Shown here: positions 26,299-35,139 of the stretch, piece by piece | Position numbering within the stretch: the stretch's first letter is position 1 | Layout of the letters: the number at the start of each line of letters is the position of its first letter | Notes under the pieces: generated by a model | Told to the model about the DNA's origin: nothing | Database searches by the model: none | The model's input: only the letters and a program-made list of their open reading frames with translations | Source of the DNA: Rhodobacter sp. TJ_12 | GTDB lineage: Bacteria; Pseudomonadota; Alphaproteobacteria; Rhodobacterales; Rhodobacteraceae | Assembly (NCBI RefSeq): GCF_020023995.1 | Contig: NZ_NRRD01000001.1 | Location: 310,001-374,000, forward strand | Direction: 5' to 3' | DNA length: 64,000 bases | Position numbers and translations under genes: made by a program

Positions 26299-26778
26299 TT
26301 AAAGGGGGCTAAGATGCAGAAGTTGGCCGGTCACGCTCCTGGTCTCAAACAGATAGGAAAGCGCTTGGGCCAGCGCCTTTGCGCGCGGGGGCGCGGACGG
26401 ATGGGGCTGGGCTGGCCCCCATGCGGCTTGCCAGGGTTCGGGGGCAGGCCAACGCCCCCCAAAATGCACCGCATTCACCCGCAGATGCGGTGCATGGGTG
26501 CGCGCGGCATTGTGCAAGGCGCCGGTCAAAAGAGCGGCGTGTCCTTCGGGCATCAGCCAGACCGCCAGAGCCCGCGCGTGCAGATCGGCCCCGACCTTTG
26601 CAGCAGGGGAAACCGTTGCAGCAAAGGCTGCGATCCGGTTTTGCGCCGTCTCAGCCTGCGTGGCTTCAAATAGCATCAGCTCTGCGCCCGCAGTCACCAG
26701 ATTGGCCCCCAGATGGGTCAGCGCCTCGGTCACCATGGGGGTATGATCCGGGGACAGGTCCTGAAGCTGCACCCTCAT
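26299..26778 (-). CDS. Degenerate SDR-like hypothetical protein
   Basis: A 159-residue protein of no clear function. Its C-terminal half looks like the end of an SDR: APHLRVNAV resembles the usual RVNA(I/V)xPG region, and ALSYLFETRSVTGQLLHL resembles the yLl..xxVTGQxxxVDGG ending, but the DGG is gone. The N-terminal half has no TGxxxGxG and no YxxxK, and the length is about 90 residues short, so it should not bind NAD(P) or catalyse. In related bacteria, as I remember, a full SDR gene precedes uvrC, and this may be its remnant. The ATG ending at 26778 overlaps the antiporter stop by ATGA, so it is still translated with that gene. Confidence 0.6.
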   Translation of the reverse strand: MRVQLQDLSPDHTPMVTEALTHLGANLVTAGAELMLFEATQAETAQNRIAAFAATVSPAAKVGADLHARALAVWLMPEGHAALLTGALHNAARTHAPHLRVNAVHFGGRWPAPEPWQAAWGPAQPHPSAPPRAKALAQALSYLFETRSVTGQLLHLSPL

Positions 26779-27740
26779 GCAAACACCCCTGTGCTGCCCA
26801 CCCAAAGCAGAACCACCGTGTAAAGCAGATAGCCAAGGATCAGCGCGATGCCCGCCCCCCGGCCAATGTCGCGCCGCCAAAAGACGAAGGGGGTCAGCGC
26901 CAGCGCTGCGGCCAGCATCACCCAAAGGTCAAAGTGCAGCAGTTCCACGGGCACCGGCATCGGCGCAATCACCGCCGTGGTGCCCAAAATCGCCGTCAGG
27001 TTGAAAATGTTGGAGCCGATCACATTGCCCAAGGCGACATCGGCCTGTTTGCGCAGCGCCGCCATGACCGAGGTCACCAGTTCGGGCAGCGAGGTGCCGA
27101 TCGCCACAAGCGTCAGCCCAATGACGGTTTCACTGATCCCGGCGATGCGGGCCACCGCAACCGCGCCATCGACCAAAAGATCGGCGCCAACTGCCAGCCC
27201 GACAAAGCCCACCGCGATCAGACCTGCGATTTTCCACACCGCCATATGCGGATCGCCCAGCTCTTCGGTCTCGGCGGGCCGCGCGTTGCGATGGGCGCGG
27301 GCTTCGCGGACATTGTCCCACAAGATCAGCGCCAGCGCGGCCAGCAGCACCAGCCCCTGCCAGCGCCCGATCGTGCCCATGAAGGCCAGCGCGATCACCA
27401 GAACCGACACCGCCAGCATCATGGTGAAACTGCGCCTTGTGTCGATCTGGCTGGAATGGATCACCGCAATCAACGCGGGCAGGCCAAGGATCATCAGCAT
27501 ATTGATGATATTGGAGCCGACGACATTGCCCAATGCGATGCCCGCTTGCCCGCCCAAGGCGGCATTGACCGAAACCAGCAGTTCCGGGGCAGAGGTGCCA
27601 AAGGCCACCACCGTCAACCCAACAATCAAGGACGGGATGCCCAGCCGCAACGCCATCGCGACAGAGCCTTTGACAAGGAAATCGCCAGCGCCCAGCAAAA
27701 GCAGCAGGCCCAGCGTAATCTTGAGCAAGTCGATCAGCAC
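26775..27740 (-). CDS. Calcium/sodium antiporter (CaCA family, YrbG type)
   Basis: A 321-residue inner-membrane exchanger with two inverted five-helix repeats. Each carries the ion-binding alpha motif: GTSAPELLVS with GNVVGSNI in the first, and GTSLPELVTS with GNVIGSNIFN in the second. It probably exports Ca2+ in exchange for Na+ or H+. The start is a GTG (27740-27738) directly after the TGA of the small upstream gene, with GGAG upstream, so translation is coupled. It is followed by the SDR remnant with an ATGA overlap. Confidence 0.93.
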   Translation of the reverse strand: MLIDLLKITLGLLLLLGAGDFLVKGSVAMALRLGIPSLIVGLTVVAFGTSAPELLVSVNAALGGQAGIALGNVVGSNIINMLMILGLPALIAVIHSSQIDTRRSFTMMLAVSVLVIALAFMGTIGRWQGLVLLAALALILWDNVREARAHRNARPAETEELGDPHMAVWKIAGLIAVGFVGLAVGADLLVDGAVAVARIAGISETVIGLTLVAIGTSLPELVTSVMAALRKQADVALGNVIGSNIFNLTAILGTTAVIAPMPVPVELLHFDLWVMLAAALALTPFVFWRRDIGRGAGIALILGYLLYTVVLLWVGSTGVFA

Positions 27741-27914
27741 TCAGGCCTCTCCGTTTTGGGTGCAGGGGCAGGGGCCCGGTCCGATTTTCGGGCGTCCGCA
27801 CCGCGGACAATGGCGGTTCAGGCGCGCGCGTTTGCGCCCCGGAAGGCGCAACCGTCCAAACAGCGCCAAGCCGACCATGGCGACCAAAAACAGGGACATG
27901 ATCTTGATCAGCAT
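27741..27914 (-). CDS. Small membrane protein with Cys-rich tail
   Basis: A 57-residue protein: one hydrophobic helix (residues about 5-20), a basic stretch (RLRLPGRKRARLNR), then a CPRCG...CPC tail with four cysteines that could bind a metal as a zinc ribbon. It lies between sppA (gap of 4 bases) and the antiporter gene (no gap), so it is expressed with them. Similar short zinc-ribbon proteins are common beside such genes but have no known function. I judge it real because of its tight fit and the ordered cysteines. Confidence 0.65.
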   Translation of the reverse strand: MLIKIMSLFLVAMVGLALFGRLRLPGRKRARLNRHCPRCGRPKIGPGPCPCTQNGEA

Positions 27915-27918
27915 GCGC

Positions 27919-28746
27919 TTACAATCCAAACCGCGCCCAAAGCGCGCGTTCTTCGGCCGCGCTGACCAGCGCCTGTGCGGTCTCGGCTGAAAGGGTCAGG
28001 CCGAACCGGCGCAAAAGCGAACGCCGCTGGCCATAGGTCACGAGCTTCACCTTGTCGCCGTAAAGGTCGCGCAGTTTCGGCAAAGGATGGGCGATCCCGT
28101 CAATCAGCCCGCTGCGCAGTGCCAGCGACCCGGTCCAGAATTCCCCAGTGAACAGATCCTTGTCTTGGGAAAGCCGTGCGCCGCGTCGCTCTGTCACCCA
28201 AGATTTGAAACCGCGGTGAATATCTTCGAGCAGGGTCTCAAGCCGGGCCACATCCTCGGCCTTTTCGGGGCGGAACGGGTCAAGCGTGCTTTTCGAGGCG
28301 CCTGCCGTATGCACGCGCCGCTCGATCCCATAGCGCTCGATCAGATCGGCAAAGCCAAAGCCCGCCGAAATCACCCCGATGGAGCCGACGATCGAGGCCT
28401 CATCGGCCCAAATGTCATCGGCAGCACAGGCCAGCCAATAGCCGCCCGAGGCAGCCACGTCCTCGACAAAAGCATGCACCGGCACGCCGGTCTCTTCGGC
28501 GAAATGGCGGATGCGTCGCCCGATAAGTGAGGATTGCACCGGCGAGCCGCCGGGCGAATTGATGATCAGCGCCACTGCCGCCGGTTTGCCCTTGGTAAAA
28601 GCGCGCTCGATCAGCGGCGCAAGTCCCGCATCCGACAGGCCAGAGGCACCGGGCCGCACCGCGCCAATCGCGCCATGCAGCCGAAGCACCGCCACTTTGG
28701 GCGGACGGGACAGAAAGGGCAGTTTGGGCAAGCGCGGCATCTCCAT
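27919..28746 (-). CDS. S49-family signal peptide peptidase-like protease (SppA)
   Basis: A 275-residue serine protease of the short SppA type, which degrades cleaved signal peptides or membrane protein fragments. The catalytic pair is Ser100 in DVAASGGYW and Lys152 in AGASKSTLDPF, with the INSPGGSP oxyanion loop near residues 62-69. No clear signal peptide is seen, so it may face the cytoplasm or associate weakly with the membrane. The start is uncertain: ATG ending at 28746 or the next one ending at 28740; the longest frame runs into fdsG antisense. It is divergent from the fds operon across 160 bases. Confidence 0.9.
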   Translation of the reverse strand: MEMPRLPKLPFLSRPPKVAVLRLHGAIGAVRPGASGLSDAGLAPLIERAFTKGKPAAVALIINSPGGSPVQSSLIGRRIRHFAEETGVPVHAFVEDVAASGGYWLACAADDIWADEASIVGSIGVISAGFGFADLIERYGIERRVHTAGASKSTLDPFRPEKAEDVARLETLLEDIHRGFKSWVTERRGARLSQDKDLFTGEFWTGSLALRSGLIDGIAHPLPKLRDLYGDKVKLVTYGQRRSLLRRFGLTLSAETAQALVSAAEERALWARFGL

Positions 28747-28906
28747 GGCCCCGATGTAGGCGCTGGCTGGCACAGGGGCAAGCGGGCAGGCCGTGAAAAC
28801 ACGCAAGGCCCGCGATTGGGGCGCATTTCGTTTCCGGGCGCTGGGGTGTCGGAAATCGCCTTGCCAGATGCGGCGCTTCGTCTCAGTCTGGAGCCGGGAG
28901 GACCAC

Positions 28907-29359
28907 ATGACAGATTTCGCGCGCCTGCGCGCCATCCTGACGGCCCATCAGGGGCGGGAAGGGGCGCTTTTGCCGATCTTGCATGATGTGCAGGAGGCTT
29001 ATGGACATATCCCCGACGACACGCTGGAACCGATCGGCGCCGCTTTGCGGCTAAGCCGGGCCGAGGTGGCTGGGGTCGTGGGGTTCTACCATGATTTCCG
29101 TCGTGCGCCTGCGGGCAAGCATGTCATCAAACTGTGCCGCGCCGAAGCCTGTCAGGCGATGGGCGGGGTCGGCCTTCAGGCGCGGCTAGAGGCCGCGCTG
29201 GGCCTGAAGCTGGGCGAAACCAAGCAAGATATTACGTTAGAGGCGACCTATTGCCTTGGCCTTTGTGCCTGCGCGCCGGCTGCAATGGTGAATGACCGTC
29301 TGATCGGGCGGCTGGATGCGGCGGCGGTGGATGCGATTGCGGCGGAGGTGCGCCAATGA
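28907..29359 (+). CDS. fdsG: NAD-dependent formate dehydrogenase gamma subunit FdsG
   Basis: A 150-residue NuoE-like electron-transfer subunit binding one [2Fe-2S] cluster through Cys77, Cys82, Cys116 and Cys120 (C-x4-C and C-x3-C). It works with FdsB in passing electrons from FdsA to NAD+. The ATG at 28907 has GGGAGG 5 bases upstream, and the longer frame from 28793 is inside the promoter region. First gene of fdsGBACD; the ATGA overlap with fdsB couples them. Confidence 0.96.
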   Translation: MTDFARLRAILTAHQGREGALLPILHDVQEAYGHIPDDTLEPIGAALRLSRAEVAGVVGFYHDFRRAPAGKHVIKLCRAEACQAMGGVGLQARLEAALGLKLGETKQDITLEATYCLGLCACAPAAMVNDRLIGRLDAAAVDAIAAEVRQ

Positions 29360-30864
29360 AGCTATGGGTGCCATCGGATGCGGCGGCCAAGGCCTGTGGG
29401 GCGGAGCCTTTGGTGGCGGCCATCGCGGCGCAGGCGGCTGTGCGCGGACAACAGATCGAGATTTGCCGCAACGGCTCGCGCGGGATGGTCTGGCTGGAAC
29501 CGCTGGTCGAGGTGGAAACCGAGGCCGGGCGGGTTGGTTTCGGCCCTATGACCGTGGCCGATGTGCCCGCACTCTTTGACGATCCGGAGCGCCATCCCAA
29601 AGCGCTGGGGCTGGTCGAGGAAATCCCCTTTTTCAAACGCCAGACCCGGCTGACCTTTGCGCGATGTGGCCAGATCGAGCCGCTCAGCCTTGATCAATAT
29701 CAGGCCGCCGGCGGTTGGGAGGGGCTACGCAAGGCGCTGGCCATGGCCCCTGCCAGCGTGGTCGAAGAAATCACCGCCTCGGGGCTGCGCGGGCGCGGCG
29801 GCGCGGGCTTTCCCACCGGGATCAAATGGCGCACCGTGCTGGAGGCAGAGGCGCCCCAGAAATACATTGTTTGCAACGTGGATGAAGGCGATAGCGGCTC
29901 TTTCGCCGACCGGATGCTGATCGAGGGCGACCCGTTTTGCCTGATCGAAGGCATGGCGATTGCCGGTCACGCGGTCGGCGCGACCCAAGGCTATATCTAT
30001 ATCCGGTCGGAATATCCCGATTGCGTCCGCGTGATGCGCAAGGCCATTGCGCTGGCGGAAACAGCGGGCCTCTTGGCCGAGGCGGGCTTCGCGCTGGAGG
30101 TCCGGGTGGGCGCGGGCGCCTACGTTTGCGGCGAAGAAACCGCGATGCTCAATTCGATCGAGGGCAAACGCGGCACGGTGCGCCCGAAACCGCCCTTGCC
30201 CGCGCTCGAGGGGCTGTTTGGCCATCCCACGGTGGTCAACAACCTGTTGTCGCTGGCCGCTGTGCCATGGATTATGGCGCATGGTGGGCAAGCTTATCAA
30301 CGCTTTGGCATCGACCGGTCGCGCGGCACGATCCCGCTGCAGGTGGGTGGCAATGTCAAATATGGCGGGCTTTTTGAAACCGGCTTCGGCATCACCTTGG
30401 GGGAATTGGTCGTGGGGGTGTGCGGCGGCACCGCCTCGGGCCGCCCGGTGAAAGCGGTGCAGGTGGGCGGCCCCTTGGGGGCCTATCACCCGCAAGCCGA
30501 TTTCGACCTGCCGTTTTGCTATGAACTTTTTGCGGGGCAGGGCGGGCTCGTGGGGCATGCAGGCTTGGTGGTGCATGACGACAGCGCCGATATGCTGCAA
30601 CTGGCGCGCTTCGCGATGGAATTTTGCGCTGTGGAAAGCTGTGGCACCTGCACGCCGTGCCGTATTGGCGCGGTGCGCGGGGTCGAAACGCTCGACCGGA
30701 TCGCGGCGGGGGATGCAACCGCGCTCCCGCTGCTAGACGATTTGTGTGACACGATGAAATACGGCTCGCTTTGTGCCTTGGGCGGTTTCACCCCTTATCC
30801 GGTGCAAAGCGCGATCCGTCATTTTCCGCAAGATTTCCCCGTGGCGCGGGAGGCTGCCGAATGA
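29356..30864 (+). CDS. fdsB: Formate dehydrogenase beta subunit FdsB (NADH/FMN subunit)
   Basis: A 502-residue NuoF-like subunit holding FMN, the NAD+ site and a [4Fe-4S] cluster. The N-terminal 110 residues resemble a thioredoxin-like ferredoxin. Then come the FMN/NAD glycine loop GLRGRGGAGFPTGIKW near residues 140-156, the NVDEGDSG segment, and the C-terminal cluster motif ESCGTCTPC with a distant Cys near LCALGG. It reduces NAD+ with electrons from formate, or the reverse. ATGA overlaps on both sides. Confidence 0.97.
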   Translation: MKLWVPSDAAAKACGAEPLVAAIAAQAAVRGQQIEICRNGSRGMVWLEPLVEVETEAGRVGFGPMTVADVPALFDDPERHPKALGLVEEIPFFKRQTRLTFARCGQIEPLSLDQYQAAGGWEGLRKALAMAPASVVEEITASGLRGRGGAGFPTGIKWRTVLEAEAPQKYIVCNVDEGDSGSFADRMLIEGDPFCLIEGMAIAGHAVGATQGYIYIRSEYPDCVRVMRKAIALAETAGLLAEAGFALEVRVGAGAYVCGEETAMLNSIEGKRGTVRPKPPLPALEGLFGHPTVVNNLLSLAAVPWIMAHGGQAYQRFGIDRSRGTIPLQVGGNVKYGGLFETGFGITLGELVVGVCGGTASGRPVKAVQVGGPLGAYHPQADFDLPFCYELFAGQGGLVGHAGLVVHDDSADMLQLARFAMEFCAVESCGTCTPCRIGAVRGVETLDRIAAGDATALPLLDDLCDTMKYGSLCALGGFTPYPVQSAIRHFPQDFPVAREAAE

Positions 30865-33737
30865 AAGATCTGATCATCCCCCCGCTCGATTGGACCCAGG
30901 ATATGGGCACGCCCGCGCGCCACGGCGCGCCGGTCACGCTAGATATCGACGGGATCACCGTCACGGTGCCTGCGGGCACCTCGGTGATGCGCGCGGCGGC
31001 AAAGGCTGGCATTTCGATCCCGAAGCTTTGCGCCACCGACAGTGTGGAGCCTGTGGGCTCGTGCCGGTTGTGCATGGTCGAGATCGAGGGGCGGCGCGGC
31101 ACGCCCTCGTCTTGCACCACGCCCGTGGCGCCGGGGATGCAGGTGCAAACGCAAACACCGCAGCTGCAAAAACTCCGTCGCGGTGTGATGGAGCTTTATA
31201 TCTCGGATCACCCGCTCGATTGTTTGACCTGTGCGGCCAATGGCGATTGCGAATTGCAGGATATGGCCGGGGCCGTGGGCCTGCGCGAGGTGCGCTATAC
31301 CAAGGGCGAGAACCATTTTGAGGTGCGTCAGGGGGGCGCGGCGAATCCGCGTTACATCCCCAAAGACACCTCGAACCCCTATTTCAGCTATGACCCGGCG
31401 AAGTGCATCGTCTGCATGCGCTGCGTGCGGGCTTGCGAAGAGGTGCAGGGGACCTTTGCGCTGACGGTGGATGGCCGGGGGTTTGAGGCCCGGATTTCGC
31501 CCGCGGCCGATAATTTCATGGCCTCGGATTGCGTGTCTTGCGGGGCTTGCGTGCAGGCCTGCCCCACCGCGACCTTGGTGGAAAAATCGGTCGAAGAGAT
31601 TGGCACGCCGGAGCGCAAAGTGGTCACCACCTGTGCCTATTGCGGGGTGGGGTGCAGCTTTGAAGCGCATATGCGCGGCGAGGAACTGGTGCGGATGGTG
31701 CCGTGGAAGGGCGGCGCGGCGAACCGCGGCCATAGCTGCGTGAAGGGCCGCTTCGCCTATGGCTATGCCACGCACCGTGACCGGATTTTGAAGCCGATGA
31801 TCCGCGAAAAGGTTTCCGATCCTTGGCGGGAAGTGAGTTGGGAAGAGGCGCTGCATTTCACCGCCGCGCGGCTGAATGCGGCGCGTGCGGCCCACGGGCC
31901 CGATGCGCTTGGCGTGATCACCTCGTCGCGCTGCACCAACGAAGAAACCTATCTGGTGCAAAAGCTCGCGCGCGCGGTTTTCGGCACCAACAACACCGAT
32001 ACCTGTGCGCGGGTGTGCCATTCGCCCACGGGCTATGGGCTGAAACAGACCTTTGGCACTTCGGCGGGCACGCAAGATTTTGACAGTGTCGAACAGACCG
32101 ATCTGGCACTGGTGATTGGCGCAAACCCGACCGATGGGCATCCGGTCTTTGCTGCGCGGCTGCGCAAGCGGTTGCGGGCGGGGGCCAAGCTGATCGTCAT
32201 TGACCCACGCCGGATCGACCTTCTGGAAACGGCGCATATGGGCGACAGCTGGCACTTGCCTTTGCGCCCCGGCACCAATGTGGCGGTTCTGGTCGCGCTT
32301 GCGCATGTGATCGTGACCGAGGGGCTTTATGATGCCGCGTTCATTGCAGAGCGTTGCGACGCAGAGGAATGGGCCGATTATGCCGAGTTCGTGTCAAACC
32401 CCGACTACGGGCCAGAGTCCGTCGAAAGCCTGACTGGCGTTCCGGCTGAAACGCTGCGCGAAGCCGCCCGCGCCTATGCAGCCGCGCCCAAGGCCGCGAT
32501 CTATTACGGCCTCGGCGTGACCGAGCATTCGCAAGGGTCGACCACGGTGATTGCGATTGCGAACCTTGCAATGATGACGGGCAACATTGGCCGCCCCGGC
32601 GTGGGGGTGAACCCGCTACGCGGCCAAAACAACGTCCAAGGCTCGTGCGATATGGGCTCTTTCCCGCATGAACTGCCGGGCTATCGCCATGTTGCGGATG
32701 ATGCGGCGCGGGGCTTGTTTGAAAAGGCTTGGGGGGTGGCATTATCGTCCGAACCGGGCCTGCGCATTCCCAACATGCTCGATGCCGCTGTGGCGGGGCA
32801 GTTCAAGGCGCTTTACGTGCAGGGCGAAGACATCCTGCAATCGGACCCCGATACCCGCCATGTCGCGGCGGGTTTGGCGGCGATGGATTGCGTGATCGTG
32901 CATGATCTGTTTTTGAACGAGACCGCCAATTACGCCCATGTCTTCCTGCCCGGCTCCACCTTCTTGGAAAAGGATGGCACCTTCACCAATGCGGAACGGC
33001 GCATCAACCGCGTGCGGCGGGTGATGCGGCCCAAGAATGGCTATGCCGATTGGGAGGTGACGCAGCTTTTGGCCAATGCTTTGGGCGCGGGCTGGACCTA
33101 TAGCCACCCGCGCGAGATCATGGATGAGATCGCCGCGACCACGCCGGGCTTTGCCAATGTGACCTATGACCTGCTGGAGGCGCGCGGCTCGGTGCAATGG
33201 CCCTGCAATGACGCGGCGCCCGAAGGCTCGCCGGTGATGCATGTCGAGGGGTTTGTGCGCGGTAAGGGGCGGTTCATTCGCACCGCCTATCTGGCGACGG
33301 ATGAAAAAACCGGACCGCGCTTTCCGCTTTTGCTGACCACTGGGCGGATCCTGAGCCAATATAACGTCGGCGCGCAGACCCGGCGCACCGAGAATGTGGC
33401 GTGGCATGGCGAAGACCGGCTAGAGATTCACCCAAGCGATGCCGAAACACGCGGCATCGTCGACGGGGATTGGGTGCGTCTTGCCTCGCGCGCGGGGGAA
33501 ACCAGCCTGCGCGCCACGGTGACCGATCGGGTAAGCCCCGGTGTCGTCTATACCACCTTCCACCATCCCGATACGCAGGCCAATGTGGTGACCACCGATA
33601 ATTCGGATTGGGCCACAAATTGCCCGGAATACAAGGTGACAGCGGTGCAGGTGGCCTTGTCGAACGGCCCCGCGGCGTGGCAGCAGGATTATGCCGCGCA
33701 GGCAAAGGCCGCGCGGCGGATCGAGGCGGCACAATGA
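30861..33737 (+). CDS. fdsA: Formate dehydrogenase alpha subunit FdsA (molybdenum catalytic subunit)
   Basis: A 958-residue catalytic subunit oxidising formate to CO2 on a bis-MGD molybdenum. Domains in order: [2Fe-2S] ferredoxin (Cys57, 68, 71, 85), a NuoG-type His-Cys3 cluster (His117, Cys121, 124, 130), two [4Fe-4S] sites (Cys182-192 and 224-234), then the molybdopterin oxidoreductase fold with a further [4Fe-4S] (Cys258, 261, 265). The Mo ligand is Cys386 with His387 next to it (RVCHSPTG) and Arg587 in NPLRGQNN. These numbers equal those I recall for R. capsulatus FdsA. ATGA overlaps with fdsB and fdhD. Confidence 0.98.
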   Translation: MKDLIIPPLDWTQDMGTPARHGAPVTLDIDGITVTVPAGTSVMRAAAKAGISIPKLCATDSVEPVGSCRLCMVEIEGRRGTPSSCTTPVAPGMQVQTQTPQLQKLRRGVMELYISDHPLDCLTCAANGDCELQDMAGAVGLREVRYTKGENHFEVRQGGAANPRYIPKDTSNPYFSYDPAKCIVCMRCVRACEEVQGTFALTVDGRGFEARISPAADNFMASDCVSCGACVQACPTATLVEKSVEEIGTPERKVVTTCAYCGVGCSFEAHMRGEELVRMVPWKGGAANRGHSCVKGRFAYGYATHRDRILKPMIREKVSDPWREVSWEEALHFTAARLNAARAAHGPDALGVITSSRCTNEETYLVQKLARAVFGTNNTDTCARVCHSPTGYGLKQTFGTSAGTQDFDSVEQTDLALVIGANPTDGHPVFAARLRKRLRAGAKLIVIDPRRIDLLETAHMGDSWHLPLRPGTNVAVLVALAHVIVTEGLYDAAFIAERCDAEEWADYAEFVSNPDYGPESVESLTGVPAETLREAARAYAAAPKAAIYYGLGVTEHSQGSTTVIAIANLAMMTGNIGRPGVGVNPLRGQNNVQGSCDMGSFPHELPGYRHVADDAARGLFEKAWGVALSSEPGLRIPNMLDAAVAGQFKALYVQGEDILQSDPDTRHVAAGLAAMDCVIVHDLFLNETANYAHVFLPGSTFLEKDGTFTNAERRINRVRRVMRPKNGYADWEVTQLLANALGAGWTYSHPREIMDEIAATTPGFANVTYDLLEARGSVQWPCNDAAPEGSPVMHVEGFVRGKGRFIRTAYLATDEKTGPRFPLLLTTGRILSQYNVGAQTRRTENVAWHGEDRLEIHPSDAETRGIVDGDWVRLASRAGETSLRATVTDRVSPGVVYTTFHHPDTQANVVTTDNSDWATNCPEYKVTAVQVALSNGPAAWQQDYAAQAKAARRIEAAQ

Positions 33738-34510
33738 GCCTGCCGCCCGGGGCGGTGCGGGTGCCGCTGCCCATGGGCGGGGCAGCGGTTTTGGCCGAAG
33801 AAGTGCCCCTTGCGCTTGTCTTTGACGGGGTGACGCAAGCGGTGATGATGGCGACGCCCTGCGATCTGGAAGATTTTCTGATTGGCTTTGCGCTGACCGA
33901 GGGGCTGATCGGCACGCCGGGCGAGATTTTGCGCCATGAGGTGGTGCGGCAGGACAACGGGATCGAGCTGCGCGGTTGGCTCGCAGGGCCGGCTGCGGCG
34001 CGGTTCAAGGCGCGCAGGCGGGTGATGGCGGGGCCGGTCGGCTGCGGTTTGTGCGGGATCGAAAGTCTGGCCGAGGCTTTGCGCCCGCTGCCGCAGGCGC
34101 CCCAAGGCGCGGGCGCCTCCGCCCCCCAGAGCCTGACCGCTGTGGCCGACACCGCATTGGCGGCGTTGCGCGCGGCGCAGCCCTTGCAAGATGCCGTGCG
34201 GGCGGCGCATGCGGTGGGGTTTTGGGCGAATGGCGCGCTGATCTGTGCGCGCGAAGATGTCGGGCGGCATAATGCGCTCGATAAATTGGCGGGGGGCTTG
34301 GCGCGCGCCGGCCATAATCCGGGTGCGGGAGCCTTGGTGCTGACCTCGCGGCTGTCGGTGGATCTGGTGCAAAAGGCGGCGATGATCGGTGCGCGGGCAC
34401 TCATTGCGCCCTCGGCCCCGACCGCCTTGGCGGTGGCGCAGGCGCAATCGGCGGGGCTCGCGCTCGTGGCGCGCGGGCCCGACGGGCCGACCCTATTCAC
34501 CCCTTCGTAA
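33734..34510 (+). CDS. fdsC: Formate dehydrogenase accessory protein FdhD/FdsC
   Basis: A 258-residue chaperone that binds the bis-MGD cofactor and passes sulfur from a cysteine desulfurase to it, giving the Mo=S ligand needed for activity. It contains the FdhD GPVGCGLCG motif with Cys104 and Cys107, and the late DVGRHNALDKLAG segment. In R. capsulatus the homologue is FdsC, which is essential for activity although not a subunit. The start at 33734 overlaps the fdsA stop by ATGA; longer frames enter fdsA. Confidence 0.95.
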   Translation: MSLPPGAVRVPLPMGGAAVLAEEVPLALVFDGVTQAVMMATPCDLEDFLIGFALTEGLIGTPGEILRHEVVRQDNGIELRGWLAGPAAARFKARRRVMAGPVGCGLCGIESLAEALRPLPQAPQGAGASAPQSLTAVADTALAALRAAQPLQDAVRAAHAVGFWANGALICAREDVGRHNALDKLAGGLARAGHNPGAGALVLTSRLSVDLVQKAAMIGARALIAPSAPTALAVAQAQSAGLALVARGPDGPTLFTPS

Positions 34511-34519
34511 GGAGCAGGC

Positions 34520-34732
34520 ATGAGCGATGAGAAACTGATCCGAATGGCCAATCAGATCGCCGCCTTTTTCGCGGTGCAGCCGGGCGACCGGGCGGCGGGG
34601 GTGGCCGCGCATATTTCAGACAATTGGGCCGCACCGATGCGGGCAGCGCTTTTGGCGCATGTCGCAGCAGGGGGCGCCGGGTTGGATGATCTGGTGATCG
34701 CGGCGGCCCCGCATATCCGCCCCGTGCCCTGA
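34520..34732 (+). CDS. fdsD: Formate dehydrogenase delta subunit FdsD
   Basis: A 70-residue helical protein, last gene of fdsGBACD. In R. capsulatus the small FdsD subunit helps stabilise the FdsGBA complex. It begins MSDEKLIRMANQIAAFF and has no cofactor motif. GGAGCAGGC precedes the ATG, 9 bases after the fdsC stop. Confidence 0.93.
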   Translation: MSDEKLIRMANQIAAFFAVQPGDRAAGVAAHISDNWAAPMRAALLAHVAAGGAGLDDLVIAAAPHIRPVP

Positions 34733-34800
34733 AAAGACCCCGCGCCGTTGCAAACTGCGGCATTCGCAGGCGCGCGCGTGTCTGATCTGCGCGCCGGGGG

Positions 34801-35127
34801 TTAGCTGCCCTGCATTTTCTCGATATAGGCGCGCAATTCCTCGGCCTCGTGGCGGGCATCGCGCAGCCCGTCCATAGCGGCGCGCAACTCTGCCTCGGTC
34901 TGGTTGAGCTGGTTCACCAGTTCCGTTTCCCGGCTTTCGACATAGGCAATCGCTTGATCGCGCACCTCTTCGGCTTCGTGCAGCGCTTGCGCCATTTGTT
35001 CCAGTTCGCCCATGTCTGCCGCCGTGACGCGGGTCAGGCGATGGATCAGCCAAGAGGCGAACCAGCCCAGACAGAAGGCCACGAAGAGGATGATCGCGGT
35101 GGCGATGACGAATTCGGTTCTGTTCAT
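34801..35127 (-). CDS. Single-pass coiled-coil membrane protein
   Basis: A 108-residue protein with one membrane helix (residues about 7-30) followed by an acidic, Glu/Ala-rich coiled coil from about 40 to the end. This resembles the YtcA/YhcB-like small anchors, but no family is certain. It lies 12 bases downstream of the OmpA-like gene in the same direction and is likely co-transcribed. Role unknown; envelope organisation is a guess from its partner. Confidence 0.75.
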   Translation of the reverse strand: MNRTEFVIATAIILFVAFCLGWFASWLIHRLTRVTAADMGELEQMAQALHEAEEVRDQAIAYVESRETELVNQLNQTEAELRAAMDGLRDARHEAEELRAYIEKMQGS

Positions 35128-35139
35128 GCGCGGCTCTCC

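Noticed and set aside
28747-28906. Possible sigma-54 promoter before fdsG (TGGCAC seen)
   Set aside because: No TTGC at the required spacing; the match is only to half the site.
34769-34795. GGCGCGC/GCGCGCC inverted repeat after fdsD
   Set aside because: No T run on either strand and a 13-base loop; chance is likely in DNA this GC-rich.
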